A stretch of DNA of 64,000 nt from Alphaproteobacteria bacterium (GTDB lineage Bacteria; Pseudomonadota; Alphaproteobacteria; Micavibrionales; UBA2020), in assembly GCA_016794125.1 (NCBI GenBank), contig JAEUKT010000002.1:248001-312000 (forward strand), written 5' to 3'. How positions within the stretch are numbered: position 1 is the first letter of the stretch; each line of letters starts with the position of its first letter. The notes below the pieces were generated by a model that worked only from the letters and a program-made list of their open reading frames with translations, had not been told where the DNA came from and did not search any database. Shown piece by piece: positions 26,161-35,082 of this stretch. The position numbers and the translations under genes were made by a program.

Positions 26161-26988
26161 ATGGCCAGCACACCGTTCAACAATGCCGCCGCGCCCGCGA
26201 ACGACAACGCGGAAAACCTCGACCGCCAGCTGTTGCGCGCGGCAGAATTCGGCGAAACGGCAAAAATAATCGACCTGCTCGCGCAAGGCGCGAATATCAA
26301 TGCCCGCCACACCAATAACGACACCCCGCTCCACCTTGCCGCGCGCGAAGGTTATCTGGAGACGGTGAAGCTGCTGATCGAGAAGAAGGCCGACACCACC
26401 CTGGTCAACAATTTCCAGCGGACCGCGCTGATGGAGTCGGTGCGCGAACATCAGGACGAACAGATCAACCTTGTGCTGATCAATGCCGGCACGCCCGTAA
26501 ACCAGCAAGACGGCAAAGGCCGCACCGTCGCCTATTTCGCGGCGCAGGACGGATTGACGCTGACGACCAAGGCGCTGGGCGACGCGGGCGCGGATTTTTC
26601 GCTGACGGGCGAAGACGGTGTGACACCGCTGATCTGGGCGACGCGCCTGCCGGGCAAGCACGACACCATCGACATCATCACCCAATACCCGACCGCCGGG
26701 CTGGATGCGCAGGACGAACAGGGCCGCACCGCACTGATGGAAGCGGCGGTGAAGAACGACCAGAAGCTGGTGGACAAATACATCGGCCTCAACGCGAATG
26801 TCATGCGTTACGACAACGACCAGAAACGCGCGCGCGATTTGGCTCAGGAATACAGCGCAGCAGAGAGCCTGAAAGCGATTGAAGCGGCAGAAGCTGCGAT
26901 TTACCAGCCGCTCGCCAGGGGCGTGACAGGCAATGTCGCCGCGCCCGCCACCGCGCGGTTTAAGCCGAAACAGCCGGTCACCGAATAA
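26161..26988 (+). CDS. Ankyrin-repeat protein C
   Basis: A 275-residue soluble protein with about six ankyrin repeats (residues 20-240), such as NARHTNNDTPLHLAAREGYL and DEQGRTALMEAAVKNDQKLV. The short N-terminal APANDNAEN tail resembles those on many alphaproteobacterial proteins. Its C-terminus GNVAAPATARFKPKQP matches the end of ankyrin protein A. A 274-bp AT-rich gap upstream suggests its own promoter. Confidence 0.87.
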   Translation: MASTPFNNAAAPANDNAENLDRQLLRAAEFGETAKIIDLLAQGANINARHTNNDTPLHLAAREGYLETVKLLIEKKADTTLVNNFQRTALMESVREHQDEQINLVLINAGTPVNQQDGKGRTVAYFAAQDGLTLTTKALGDAGADFSLTGEDGVTPLIWATRLPGKHDTIDIITQYPTAGLDAQDEQGRTALMEAAVKNDQKLVDKYIGLNANVMRYDNDQKRARDLAQEYSAAESLKAIEAAEAAIYQPLARGVTGNVAAPATARFKPKQPVTE

Positions 26989-27035
26989 TCAGGTTTCATT
27001 GATGTACTGCTGGAGCGTAAGCCCGGCAGCGGACT

Positions 27036-29663
27036 TTATGACGCCACGCGGATGCGGCGTCGCAAAGGTACGATGGTCTGCTGTTCTTCTGTTTCTTCGC
27101 CCGTGTTTTCCGCAACCGGCAGCGCGACCGCATGCAGCAGAGAACACCCGTCGCGATACAGCTGAATGCGCTTGATGCCCAGTTCCCATCCCAGCAGCAA
27201 CAGCTTCTGCACATCGTCGACCGAGCTGTAATGCCCAAGCTCGACCGTGTGGCAGGCGGTGCCCGACAGGAATGGCTCGACCGCCGCCTGCATGCGCACC
27301 TGCGCTTCGGGCGATACGCGGCGCACGCCGGAGCCCGACGGGGTCAGGCAGTCAAAAATGCCCAGCTGCTTCGGCAGCAGGTGCGGCGCCCCCTCCAGCG
27401 TCATCGCGCCGCAGCAGTACAAATTCGCAGCTTCGATTTCATCTTCGGTAAAGCGCATCGCGGTCAGCATGTCGAATGTGCCGCTGGCCAGTTCATGCGC
27501 GGTAAAGCCCAGCATATGGCGGCAGAAATCTTCGCCCAGCGTCCATTTATTGAAGGCATAGCGGATATGCTGCGCGGTGCGGAGCGCAACCTCGATCGCA
27601 TCCAGCGCGGCCTGGTGAAAACCCTTCGCCTTCAATTCCGCATGGTTGATGCCGGGCGCGTCCAGCAGCGTGCCGTGGCCGACCGCATAGAAACTGATCG
27701 CGTCACGTTCCTGCGCGTTGAACCCCATTTTTTGCAGGGCCTGCGCCGCCATCGGGTTCAGTTTCTTGCCGTAGATTTCGGCGGCATCGTTGCCGTCGGC
27801 GAAATAACCCTCGAAGCGCACCAATGATGCTTCCGGCGCGATATCGCGCGTCTGGCCGCCCAGCAGTGCCTGCAGGGATTCATCGGTGTCCATCGCGGTC
27901 AGGTGCGCGTGGCGGAAACCTTTTTCTTTCCCCAAGGAATATGCCCGCGCCCATGCGCCCTTTACGGCTTCGACCAGATTCTGGTCGGGGCAGAGGTTTG
28001 ATTTCAATTCCGCAGGACGGCGCGACAGGCCTTTTTGCATGTAGGATGTGCCGGCGACCGCGCTCATTTTATCTTTCACGGCCTGCAGGTATTCTTTTTT
28101 CATCGGCGCAAAACCGGCGAAGGCGCCCGCCGCGACGGCGATTTCAGCCGATGCCTCATGCGCCGCGCCCGACAGCAATGCCGCCACCAGCGCGGCCGTG
28201 GCGCGCCCCGCATCGCTGTCATAGCCCAGCATATTGCCCATCAAAAGCGCGGAGAGGCCGGACATGCCGATGGAGACAGGGCGATAGGTCACCGCCTTTT
28301 CCGGCAGCTGCGCGAAGCCGAACGACGCCTCCAGCGCGATCATCAGGATTTTCACGGTATGCTGCAGCTTTTCCGCGTCCAGCAAAACGCCGCCCTGACG
28401 GTTGGCGAATTTCAGCAGTTGCAGCGTTGCGGCGGGGGCTGATGTGTCGTGCAGGAACACAACGCCGCCCTGCCCGCTGACCGCCAGTGGCGCGGTCGAT
28501 TGGAAGGCCGAAGCGGCGGCCGTGCTGTCGCGGAATAAAATCGCAGGCTCGCCGGTCGCCCAGACGGCATCGGCGATGCCGTTCCACAATTTTTCGGCGG
28601 GATAATGCGTTTTCGCCTCGCCCGCGTCGCGCAGCAGGAAACCGTGGCCGGTCAGCGCGCTTTCGATGAATTCATCGGGAACCGACAGTGTTGTGGAGAT
28701 TTGCGGCGCGGCGGGTTCCTCCGCATTCGAAAACAGGTCGATTTCTTCCGCGCCCTGCTGCGCTGCATGCACCGCCATACGCAAAGGCGCTTCCGGCACG
28801 CCCGCACGGCGCGCATCTATCATCGCCTGCCGGAGTTTTAAATTATGTTCGGGATCGAAGCCGAAGACGGAATCACGGTCGCAGGCATCCATCACATGAT
28901 GCAGCGCGGCCTCCAGCGTCTTGCCGCCCACTTCCTGCGCGACTGCCCCGATATCCGATTGACGCTTCAGCGCCACAAATGCGGGGCTGTCGGCGTTTTC
29001 GACGGGCAGGGTAACCGAGATTTTGCGTGTATTTCCGTCGAGTGCCTGACGATCACCCAATACCTTCAGCCGGCGCAGGATATTTTTTTGCGGGCTGTCG
29101 GCGGCAACCGCAATGCCCGCGCCGCCCGCGTTTTCACCGAACAGCGCATCGGAAAAACCCGCGATGCGCGCGGCGGGAATAAATGGCGCGTCAAGTCCAT
29201 AGGCCCAGTCAAGGCCGGCAGTTGCCAGCAGCGCGATTTCGGGCAGCGCGATCTGGTGCAGCAAGATGTGGCGGAATTCGTCATAGAAAGCGCGCGCGTC
29301 GTCTTCGGAATCAAACAACCCGGCCTTCCAGCCGTGATAGCAGAGCCCGCCCGCGATACGGGCAAAGGCTTCGCGGAAATCGCGTTCGTGGCGGAAACGC
29401 CATTCGGCGGAAATGCCGTCCAGCCCCGCTTCGTCCGGTTCACGCCGCCACAAAAACTGCGGCACACCGTCTTCGGGCACGGGTTTCATCAGGGCGGGCA
29501 CGGCGGTTTTGCAAAAGACCTGTTCGACCAGCACTTCGGCGGCGCTGCGGCCCCAGATGGCGGGCACGGCATATTCGGCGAAGTCGCCGTCCTGATGGAT
29601 GCGCTGCGCGACCCCTTTGACGGGGTCGGTATCGGAACGGGTATAGAGCCGCGGCACGCGCAT
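27036..29663 (-). CDS. Class II ribonucleotide reductase homologue lacking catalytic motifs
   Basis: An 875-residue homologue of B12-dependent NrdJ. The N-terminus (QVFCKTAVPA, FLWRREPDEAGLDG, YHGWKAGLFDSEDDARAFYD) and the C-terminus (YAVGHGTLLDAPGINH, YAFNKWTLGEDFC, YCCGAMTLEGAPHL) follow NrdJ. The middle does not. Where NrdJ has its CNPCxEY catalytic-cysteine motif, this protein reads AVSGQGGVVFLHDTS. The APTGTIG active-site loop becomes TAMDTDESLQALLGG, and FDCANPCG becomes FDCLTPSG. It is shorter than usual NrdJ. The frame is intact, so it is probably expressed but cannot reduce nucleotides by the known mechanism. The ATG at 29663 is chosen over a TTG just before it. Confidence 0.8.
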   Translation of the reverse strand: MRVPRLYTRSDTDPVKGVAQRIHQDGDFAEYAVPAIWGRSAAEVLVEQVFCKTAVPALMKPVPEDGVPQFLWRREPDEAGLDGISAEWRFRHERDFREAFARIAGGLCYHGWKAGLFDSEDDARAFYDEFRHILLHQIALPEIALLATAGLDWAYGLDAPFIPAARIAGFSDALFGENAGGAGIAVAADSPQKNILRRLKVLGDRQALDGNTRKISVTLPVENADSPAFVALKRQSDIGAVAQEVGGKTLEAALHHVMDACDRDSVFGFDPEHNLKLRQAMIDARRAGVPEAPLRMAVHAAQQGAEEIDLFSNAEEPAAPQISTTLSVPDEFIESALTGHGFLLRDAGEAKTHYPAEKLWNGIADAVWATGEPAILFRDSTAAASAFQSTAPLAVSGQGGVVFLHDTSAPAATLQLLKFANRQGGVLLDAEKLQHTVKILMIALEASFGFAQLPEKAVTYRPVSIGMSGLSALLMGNMLGYDSDAGRATAALVAALLSGAAHEASAEIAVAAGAFAGFAPMKKEYLQAVKDKMSAVAGTSYMQKGLSRRPAELKSNLCPDQNLVEAVKGAWARAYSLGKEKGFRHAHLTAMDTDESLQALLGGQTRDIAPEASLVRFEGYFADGNDAAEIYGKKLNPMAAQALQKMGFNAQERDAISFYAVGHGTLLDAPGINHAELKAKGFHQAALDAIEVALRTAQHIRYAFNKWTLGEDFCRHMLGFTAHELASGTFDMLTAMRFTEDEIEAANLYCCGAMTLEGAPHLLPKQLGIFDCLTPSGSGVRRVSPEAQVRMQAAVEPFLSGTACHTVELGHYSSVDDVQKLLLLGWELGIKRIQLYRDGCSLLHAVALPVAENTGEETEEQQTIVPLRRRIRVAS

Positions 29664-29849
29664 CAATTAACCTGTTGTAATATCTTGATATTCGAAAGAA
29701 ACAGCTATCTTGGGCTTGGGCGATAATGTGACACAATTACCCCTGCCTTATCAATTGCCGTTTTGTCGCTGTTATTGCTACAGAAAAAAGTTGCGCCCCT
29801 GTGACCGCAGGGCGTATTTATTGAGCACAGGATTCTATAAGGCGGAAAA

Positions 29850-30239
29850 ATGGCAAAACTTTCCATATTCGGCGTTCTCAGCAATATCCAGATGCTGCTG
29901 CACACAAGCCTCCACGGCAAATTCGTGGGCAAGGACCAGCTGGGCAACAAATACTACAAGGGCAAGGCGCGCAAAGGCAGCAAGCGCGAACGCCGCTGGG
30001 TGATCTACACCGGCGAGGCCGAGGCGTCGATGGTACCGCCCGAATGGCATGGCTGGCTGCACAACCAGACCGACAAAGTGCCGCCGATGGAAAACCGCAA
30101 CCGCAAATCGTGGCAATTGCCGCACCTGCCGAACCAGACGGGCACGGCGGGCGCGTACCTGCCCCCCGGCCATACGCTGAAGGGCGGCAACCGCGCAGCG
30201 TCGAGCGCGGACATCACCGCATGGCAGCCGCCGGAATAA
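29850..30239 (+). CDS. NDUFA12-like complex I accessory subunit
   Basis: A 129-residue protein homologous to the 17.2-kDa subunit of mitochondrial complex I, found as a bacterial homologue mainly in alphaproteobacteria. The core GKFVGKDQLGNKYYKG (residues 23-38), RRWVIYTGEAEASMVPPEWH and GWLHNQTDKVPP are strongly conserved. It would bind NADH dehydrogenase at the inner membrane. It sits directly before mlaD and the DUF2155 gene, a recurrent alphaproteobacterial arrangement. Confidence 0.92.
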   Translation: MAKLSIFGVLSNIQMLLHTSLHGKFVGKDQLGNKYYKGKARKGSKRERRWVIYTGEAEASMVPPEWHGWLHNQTDKVPPMENRNRKSWQLPHLPNQTGTAGAYLPPGHTLKGGNRAASSADITAWQPPE

Positions 30240-30253
30240 CTGGAGAAAATAAC

Positions 30254-30784
30254 ATGCAAAGAAATATGGCTGAAACGGTTCTGGGCGCCGTCGTCCTGCT
30301 GGTCGCGGGCGCGTTCATGTTTTTCTTTTACCGCACAAGCGATATCGCGCCGCAATCGGGTTACCAGCTGACCGCCGAATTCGACAAGGTCGATGGTCTT
30401 GAAAACGGCGCGCCCGTCCGCATCGGCGGCGTCAAGGTCGGGCAGGTGCTGGGCTTCGAGCTGAACGCGCAGACCTATCGCGCCATCGTACACTTGAGCA
30501 TCGACAACCAGATCAAGCTGCCCGTCGATACCGCCGCCGTGATCCAGAGCGCAGGTTTGCTGGACGGCAAATTCATGACGCTGCAGCCCGGCAACGAAGA
30601 CGACATGCTGAAGGCGGGCGGCAAGATCGAATACACGCAATCGACCGCGAGCCTTGAGCAGCTGCTGGGCCAGGTGATTTTCAGCCTGACCAAAGACAAG
30701 GACGAGGGTAAATCCGAAGCGGCAGCGGCTCCCGCGCCGGATAAAGCCCCCGAACAGGCACCCGCGCCGGAAACCCAGCCCTGA
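30254..30784 (+). CDS. mlaD: MlaD-like phospholipid-transport protein (MCE domain)
   Basis: A 176-residue periplasmic-facing protein with one N-terminal membrane anchor (about residues 8-27) and one MCE domain (about 37-118: FDKVDGLENGAPVRIGGVKVGQV, shown here by its first 20 residues). A Pro/Ala/Glu-rich tail follows. MlaD forms the lipid-carrying ring of the Mla ABC system; mlaE and mlaF are not in view. The ATG at 30254 has GGAG upstream; a longer frame starting further upstream only shadows NDUFA12. It overlaps the next gene by 1 nt (TGATG). Confidence 0.87.
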   Translation: MQRNMAETVLGAVVLLVAGAFMFFFYRTSDIAPQSGYQLTAEFDKVDGLENGAPVRIGGVKVGQVLGFELNAQTYRAIVHLSIDNQIKLPVDTAAVIQSAGLLDGKFMTLQPGNEDDMLKAGGKIEYTQSTASLEQLLGQVIFSLTKDKDEGKSEAAAAPAPDKAPEQAPAPETQP

Positions 30785-31506
30785 TGCGCAAGCCGCTTTC
30801 CATTTTTACAGCCGCGCTTGTTTGCTTTAGCAGCCTTGCTATTGCAGCGCCGCGCAAGATGGAAAACACCTCGATCGTCGTGATGCGCACGATCGACAAA
30901 CTGTCGGCGCGCACGCATACCTTTGAAATTCCCGTCGATAAAACCGTGAAGTTCGGCAATTCGCTGTTCATCAAGGTGCGGGCGTGCAAGCGCGCCTCGC
31001 CGCTCGACCGGCCAGAGAGCGCGGCGTTCATGCAGATCTGGGAGCGCAAGCCGTCGGAAAAAGATTCGACATGGGTCTTCAGCGGCTGGATGTTCGCGTC
31101 CAACCCGTCGCTGTCGGCCATGGACCACCCCGTCTATGACGTCTGGGTGATGGAATGCAAAAACGCGGCGACCGCCGCGAAACCGGCAGAAGTTTTCTCG
31201 TCCGAAAAAGCGCCCGAGCATGCGCCCGAGGAAGACGGCAAACCCGCCGCATCGCCGGATGACGAACCCGCGGTGGATACCGAAGCCGCCGACACCGAAG
31301 CATCTCCCGAACCGGATGCAAATGCAGCGGGCGATACGCCGGCCGACAAACCCGGCAAGCCAGCCGCCGCGACGACACCCGCAGCGCCCGCCGGTGCGCC
31401 GGTCGCAGGTGAAACCGCGCCGCTGTTGAAACCCGCGCCCATGCCGCCGGTGGACCAGCTGCCCGGGTCGTTCGAAGACGGCGAAGCCGCCAATCCCGAA
31501 GACTGA
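30784..31506 (+). CDS. DUF2155 exported protein with low-complexity tail
   Basis: A 240-residue protein with a signal peptide (about 1-22) and a DUF2155 domain (about 28-118: VMRTIDKLSARTHTFEI, VKVRACKR-like IKVRACKRASPL, FSGWMFASNPSLSAMDHPVY). The last 120 residues are a disordered Ala/Pro/Asp/Glu-rich tail. The function is unknown. It is translationally coupled to mlaD. The region coding for the tail (31134-31506) is fully overlapped by the antisense 3' part of aat. Confidence 0.85.
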   Translation: MRKPLSIFTAALVCFSSLAIAAPRKMENTSIVVMRTIDKLSARTHTFEIPVDKTVKFGNSLFIKVRACKRASPLDRPESAAFMQIWERKPSEKDSTWVFSGWMFASNPSLSAMDHPVYDVWVMECKNAATAAKPAEVFSSEKAPEHAPEEDGKPAASPDDEPAVDTEAADTEASPEPDANAAGDTPADKPGKPAAATTPAAPAGAPVAGETAPLLKPAPMPPVDQLPGSFEDGEAANPED

Positions 31507-32102
31507 CCGCCGAATATAACCGGCAATTCCAGCGCCGCGCTCAGCCGCGCATGATATTCATCGCGCGGAATTTCCTGCACCCCGAATTGCATCAGGTGTT
31601 CGTTGATGAACTGCGTATCCAGCAGTTTATACCCCTGCTGCCACAGCCTTGCGACCAGATAGACCAGCGCGATCTTGCTGGCATCGGTTGCGGTCGAAAA
31701 CATGCTTTCGCCGAAAAACACGCCGCCGATGGAAATGCCATAGACCCCGCCCACCAGTTCGCCGCCGCGCCACGCTTCCACGCTATGCGCAAAACCCGCT
31801 TCATGCAGCTGCGTATAAAGGTCGATGATTTTATCGTTGATCCATGTATCTTTGCGCACATCGGCGCAGCCGGTCATGACAGCGCGAAACGCATGGTCGA
31901 AGGTGATGCGGTACGGTGCCTGCCGGATCGTGCGCCGCAGCCGTTTCGGCACGTGCAGCCCGTCGATGGGCAAAATGCCCCGCATAGGAGGATCATACCA
32001 TTCGATGGTGCGCGCGCGCCTGCTGCGCGCCATCGGGAACACGCCGATGGTATAGGCATGCAGCAGCAATTCCGGGGTTATTTCAGGGTCACCCTTGGCC
32101 AA
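31134..32102 (-). CDS. aat: Leucyl/phenylalanyl-tRNA-protein transferase with long antisense tail
   Basis: A 322-residue frame. The first 200 residues are a complete Aat enzyme, which adds Leu or Phe to N-terminal Arg/Lys for N-end-rule degradation. Marks are LLLHAYTIGVFPMA, WYDPPMRGILP, YGISIGGVFFGESMFS and FINEHLMQFGVQEIPRDEY. Residues from about 199 on are a Ser/Ala/Gly-rich stretch read from the antisense of the DUF2155 tail, with no stop until 31134. The start is TTG at 32102, 14 nt inside the preceding acetyltransferase gene; no ATG fits. Confidence 0.88.
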   Translation of the reverse strand: MAKGDPEITPELLLHAYTIGVFPMARSRRARTIEWYDPPMRGILPIDGLHVPKRLRRTIRQAPYRITFDHAFRAVMTGCADVRKDTWINDKIIDLYTQLHEAGFAHSVEAWRGGELVGGVYGISIGGVFFGESMFSTATDASKIALVYLVARLWQQGYKLLDTQFINEHLMQFGVQEIPRDEYHARLSAALELPVIFGGQSSGLAASPSSNDPGSWSTGGMGAGFNSGAVSPATGAPAGAAGVVAAAGLPGLSAGVSPAAFASGSGDASVSAASVSTAGSSSGDAAGLPSSSGACSGAFSDEKTSAGFAAVAAFLHSITQTS

Positions 32103-32613
32103 GGTTTTTCACAAGTTTTAATGTGAGCAAATCATCGATCGCGCGCATATCGCCCGCCGTGACCGGCACATCGTCATAGGAAACGCCCGCACCATCCGGC
32201 ACATACCCGCGCCGCACATACAGCCGCTGCGCCGCGCCGTAGCGGGCATACAATCCGACACTAATCGCCATCTTGTCATGGCCTTTGGCGCGGGCAAGGT
32301 TTTCGCAAAACGCCACCATCGCATCGCCGATACCCTGTTGCCGCGCGGCGGGGACGACGTTCAGGTCCTGGATTTCGGGGATGTTCAGCCGGCGGAACGG
32401 AACGTAATTGGGTTTCCAGTTCACCTGCACATAGCCAACCGCCGCGCCCTCCTGTTCGGCCAGCAGCACCGTGCGCCCTTCGGCAAAGCTGCGCGCGAAA
32501 TAGCCGGTTTCATGCGTGGCGCGCATGGCCGCCGACACAGCCTCGAGCGCCGGAATATCGGCCTCGGTCGCTGCGCGCAGTTCCAGATTTTGCATAAGGG
32601 GATGATCGCTCAT
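32089..32613 (-). CDS. GNAT acetyltransferase upstream of aat
   Basis: A 174-residue GNAT-fold protein. The acetyl-CoA loop is visible as VVPAARQQGIGDAMVAFCE (about residues 85-103), followed by SVGLYARYGAAQRLYVRRGY, which matches motif B. The substrate cannot be inferred. It overlaps the aat start by 14 nt, so the two are co-translated and might act together on proteins, but that link is only positional. Confidence 0.83.
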   Translation of the reverse strand: MSDHPLMQNLELRAATEADIPALEAVSAAMRATHETGYFARSFAEGRTVLLAEQEGAAVGYVQVNWKPNYVPFRRLNIPEIQDLNVVPAARQQGIGDAMVAFCENLARAKGHDKMAISVGLYARYGAAQRLYVRRGYVPDGAGVSYDDVPVTAGDMRAIDDLLTLKLVKNLGQG

Positions 32614-32714
32614 GTTTTATCCTAACCCGCCTTTTTTACGCCCGCATCCGAATTCTTTTTCTGCTTTGTTTTCCATCCGCAAACATTGGAAACGGCGCGG
32701 AAATAGGGAATAAT

Positions 32715-34028
32715 GTGAAGATGATCGAGGAATTCCTGCTCACGCTCAGTTCGGAAAACAAGCTCGCCCTGATGTGGGTGCTGGGCGCGCCCGTGATCGG
32801 CCTTTTGTTCTTCTGGGCGGCAAAATCGCACTGGAAAGCGCTGCCGGACAAGGAAAAGCCGTCGGCCAAGCTGTACCGCCGCCTGATTCCGCTGGTCGGT
32901 CCCGTCATCAACCTGATCGTTCTTATCGTCGGCGCGGCGCTGATCGGCAAAAAGGGGCTGATCGTCGATGAAACCATCCGGAATATCGTGCGCGTGCTGT
33001 GCTTCGGCTGGCTGGGGCTTGCGGCCGTCTATTCGCTGACGCATAGCCGAGGCAAGACGCTGATCGCGGCGCTGATCGCCCTGTTCTTCGGCTTCCTGTC
33101 GCTGACCAACCTTCTGGGCGACATCATCAAGGTCGCGCAGGACACCACGTTCTCGGTCGGCAAGATCGAGCTGTCGGCCTATCAGGCCGTCAAATTCGTT
33201 ATCAGCATTGTGCTTTTGATGTGGCTGGCAAGCGCGGTCATCCGCGGCATGGAATTATCCTTGCAGAAGATCCGCTACCTGCGCCCGTCCACCCGCCAGC
33301 TGTTCCTGTCGCTTGGGCGCATCGGGGTTTATGTGGTGGCGGCCCTGTTCGCCCTTTCCACCATCGGCATCGACCTTACCGCTTTCGCCATCTTCGGCGG
33401 CGCGGTCGGCGTGGGGCTGGGCTTCGGCTTGCAAAAAATCGCGTCCAACTTCATCAGCGGCATGATCCTGCTGCTGGAGCGTTCGGTCGAGGTCGGCGAC
33501 ATGATCGAGATGGCGAATGGCGATGTATCCGGCATCGTCAAGAAAACCGGCGCGCGCTATACGCTGGTCGAGGCTTTCGATAGCCGTGAAATCATGATCC
33601 CGAACGAGGATTTTATCACCCAGCGCGTCGTCAACTGGACGCTCAGCGATGCGCGCGGGCTGCTGCGCCTGCCGATTAACGTCGCCTATGGCACCGACCT
33701 CGATCATGCGAAGGAAGTCATGCTGTCGGTTGCGCGCGCGCATCCGCGCTGCCTTGCCTCGCCCGCGCCGACCTGCATACTGACCGGCTTCAACGATCTG
33801 GCCGTCGCGTTTTCACTGAACGTCTGGGTCGCCGACATCCGCGAAAAGCGCATCACGACGCAAAGCGAAATCCTGTTCGCCGTCTGGCGCAAATTCCTGG
33901 AAGAAGATATCGGCATGCCGCATTCCCCGCGCGAGTCGTCTTATAAGACACGCGAAAAAGAGATTGCCGCGCAGGCGGATGCCGCCGCGCCGAAACCTGA
34001 CACCACCCCCGAAGCGGCAAAGGTGTAA
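32715..34028 (+). CDS. MscS-family mechanosensitive channel
   Basis: A 437-residue inner-membrane channel with about six to eight membrane segments and an MscS pore and beta domain. The pore helix and first cytoplasmic segment are recognisable in FAIFGGAVGVGLGFGLQKIA and SNFISGMILLLERSVEVGDMI (first 20 residues). It releases solutes on osmotic downshock. The start is GTG at 32715 with AGGGAA upstream. A corA/zntB-like gene follows after 3 nt. Confidence 0.9.
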   Translation: MKMIEEFLLTLSSENKLALMWVLGAPVIGLLFFWAAKSHWKALPDKEKPSAKLYRRLIPLVGPVINLIVLIVGAALIGKKGLIVDETIRNIVRVLCFGWLGLAAVYSLTHSRGKTLIAALIALFFGFLSLTNLLGDIIKVAQDTTFSVGKIELSAYQAVKFVISIVLLMWLASAVIRGMELSLQKIRYLRPSTRQLFLSLGRIGVYVVAALFALSTIGIDLTAFAIFGGAVGVGLGFGLQKIASNFISGMILLLERSVEVGDMIEMANGDVSGIVKKTGARYTLVEAFDSREIMIPNEDFITQRVVNWTLSDARGLLRLPINVAYGTDLDHAKEVMLSVARAHPRCLASPAPTCILTGFNDLAVAFSLNVWVADIREKRITTQSEILFAVWRKFLEEDIGMPHSPRESSYKTREKEIAAQADAAAPKPDTTPEAAKV

Positions 34029-34031
34029 GAC

Positions 34032-35000
34032 GTGGAAGAAACCAAGGCATGTTCGCTTTCTTACAGCCTCGACGGACAGGGTAACGGCGAGGTTGTCGAT
34101 CTTGCCTCGATCAAGCCGGACGATACGCGGCTGATCTGGATCCATATCAACGGCCGCCACCCCGATGCCAAGAAATTCCTGCGCGAACAAATGCACCTCG
34201 ACCCGATCATCGTAAAAACGATGCTGGCCGAGGAAATGCGCCCGCGCCTTGAAGAACAGGGCAGTTACACACTGCTGATGCTGCGCGGGATCAATTTCAA
34301 CCCGGGCCCCGCGCCGGAGGACCTGGTTTCCGTGCGCCTGTGGATCACCGGCAACCGCATCGTGAGCGTCGGCCGCCGTAAATCGAAAACGGTCGCCGAT
34401 CTGGACGAACGCATCCGCCACGGCCGCGGACCCAAGCGGCTTGGCGAATTCGTGGCCATGCTCTGCGCCAGCCTGAACGACGGCATCGAGCCCGCATTGC
34501 AGGAGCTGGAGGACACGATCGACCGGCTGGAGGCGCAGAGCCTCGAAAACCCCGATACCGGCCTGCGCAACGATATCGCCGGCATCCGCAAACAGGCGAC
34601 GCTGTTCCGCCGCCATATCGCGCCGCAGCGCGAGGTGTTCAACCGCCTGCAGTTTTCGCAGCAGGGATGGATGCTGCCCGCTGACAAATGGCTGATGCAG
34701 GACAACAACGACCGCATGATGCGGTATCTTGAAGACCTCGAAGCGCTGCGCGACCGCGCGAACATCCTGCAGGACGAATTGCAGAGCGCACTTTCCGGCA
34801 AGCTGAACAAAAACCTTTACACCCTGTCCGTCATCACGGCGATCTTCATGCCGCTCAGTTTCTTCAGCGGTCTTCTGGGCATGAACGTCAAGGGCATCCC
34901 GGGCGCCGAGCATCCGGAGGCTTTCCTGATCGCCTGCGGTATCGCGGTTGTGATTGCGGTCGTGCAGGTGGTGGTGTTCAGGCGGTTGAAATGGTTATAA
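34032..35000 (+). CDS. CorA/ZntB-family divalent cation transporter
   Basis: A 322-residue protein with a large cytoplasmic N-terminal domain and two C-terminal membrane helices (about 260-283 and 295-315). The GMN signature is at residues 283-285 (GLLGMNVKGIPG). The loop PGAEHPEAF differs from the MPE loop of classical CorA and resembles ZntB, so zinc efflux or uptake is as likely as magnesium uptake. It starts with GTG 3 nt after the MscS stop, so the two are co-transcribed. Confidence 0.87.
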   Translation: MEETKACSLSYSLDGQGNGEVVDLASIKPDDTRLIWIHINGRHPDAKKFLREQMHLDPIIVKTMLAEEMRPRLEEQGSYTLLMLRGINFNPGPAPEDLVSVRLWITGNRIVSVGRRKSKTVADLDERIRHGRGPKRLGEFVAMLCASLNDGIEPALQELEDTIDRLEAQSLENPDTGLRNDIAGIRKQATLFRRHIAPQREVFNRLQFSQQGWMLPADKWLMQDNNDRMMRYLEDLEALRDRANILQDELQSALSGKLNKNLYTLSVITAIFMPLSFFSGLLGMNVKGIPGAEHPEAFLIACGIAVVIAVVQVVVFRRLKWL

Positions 35001-35082
35001 ATTTCAACGGCTTGATAATTCGTTTGCTTTCCGGCGGCAAGCTTAGCAAAATTGCCGCATATTCGTGTCAGGAGCATTGAAC

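Noticed and set aside
25975..26685. A 236-codon minus-strand frame near the third ankyrin gene
   Set aside because: Two thirds lie antisense to ankyrin gene C, which has clear repeats; the rest is AT-rich leader.
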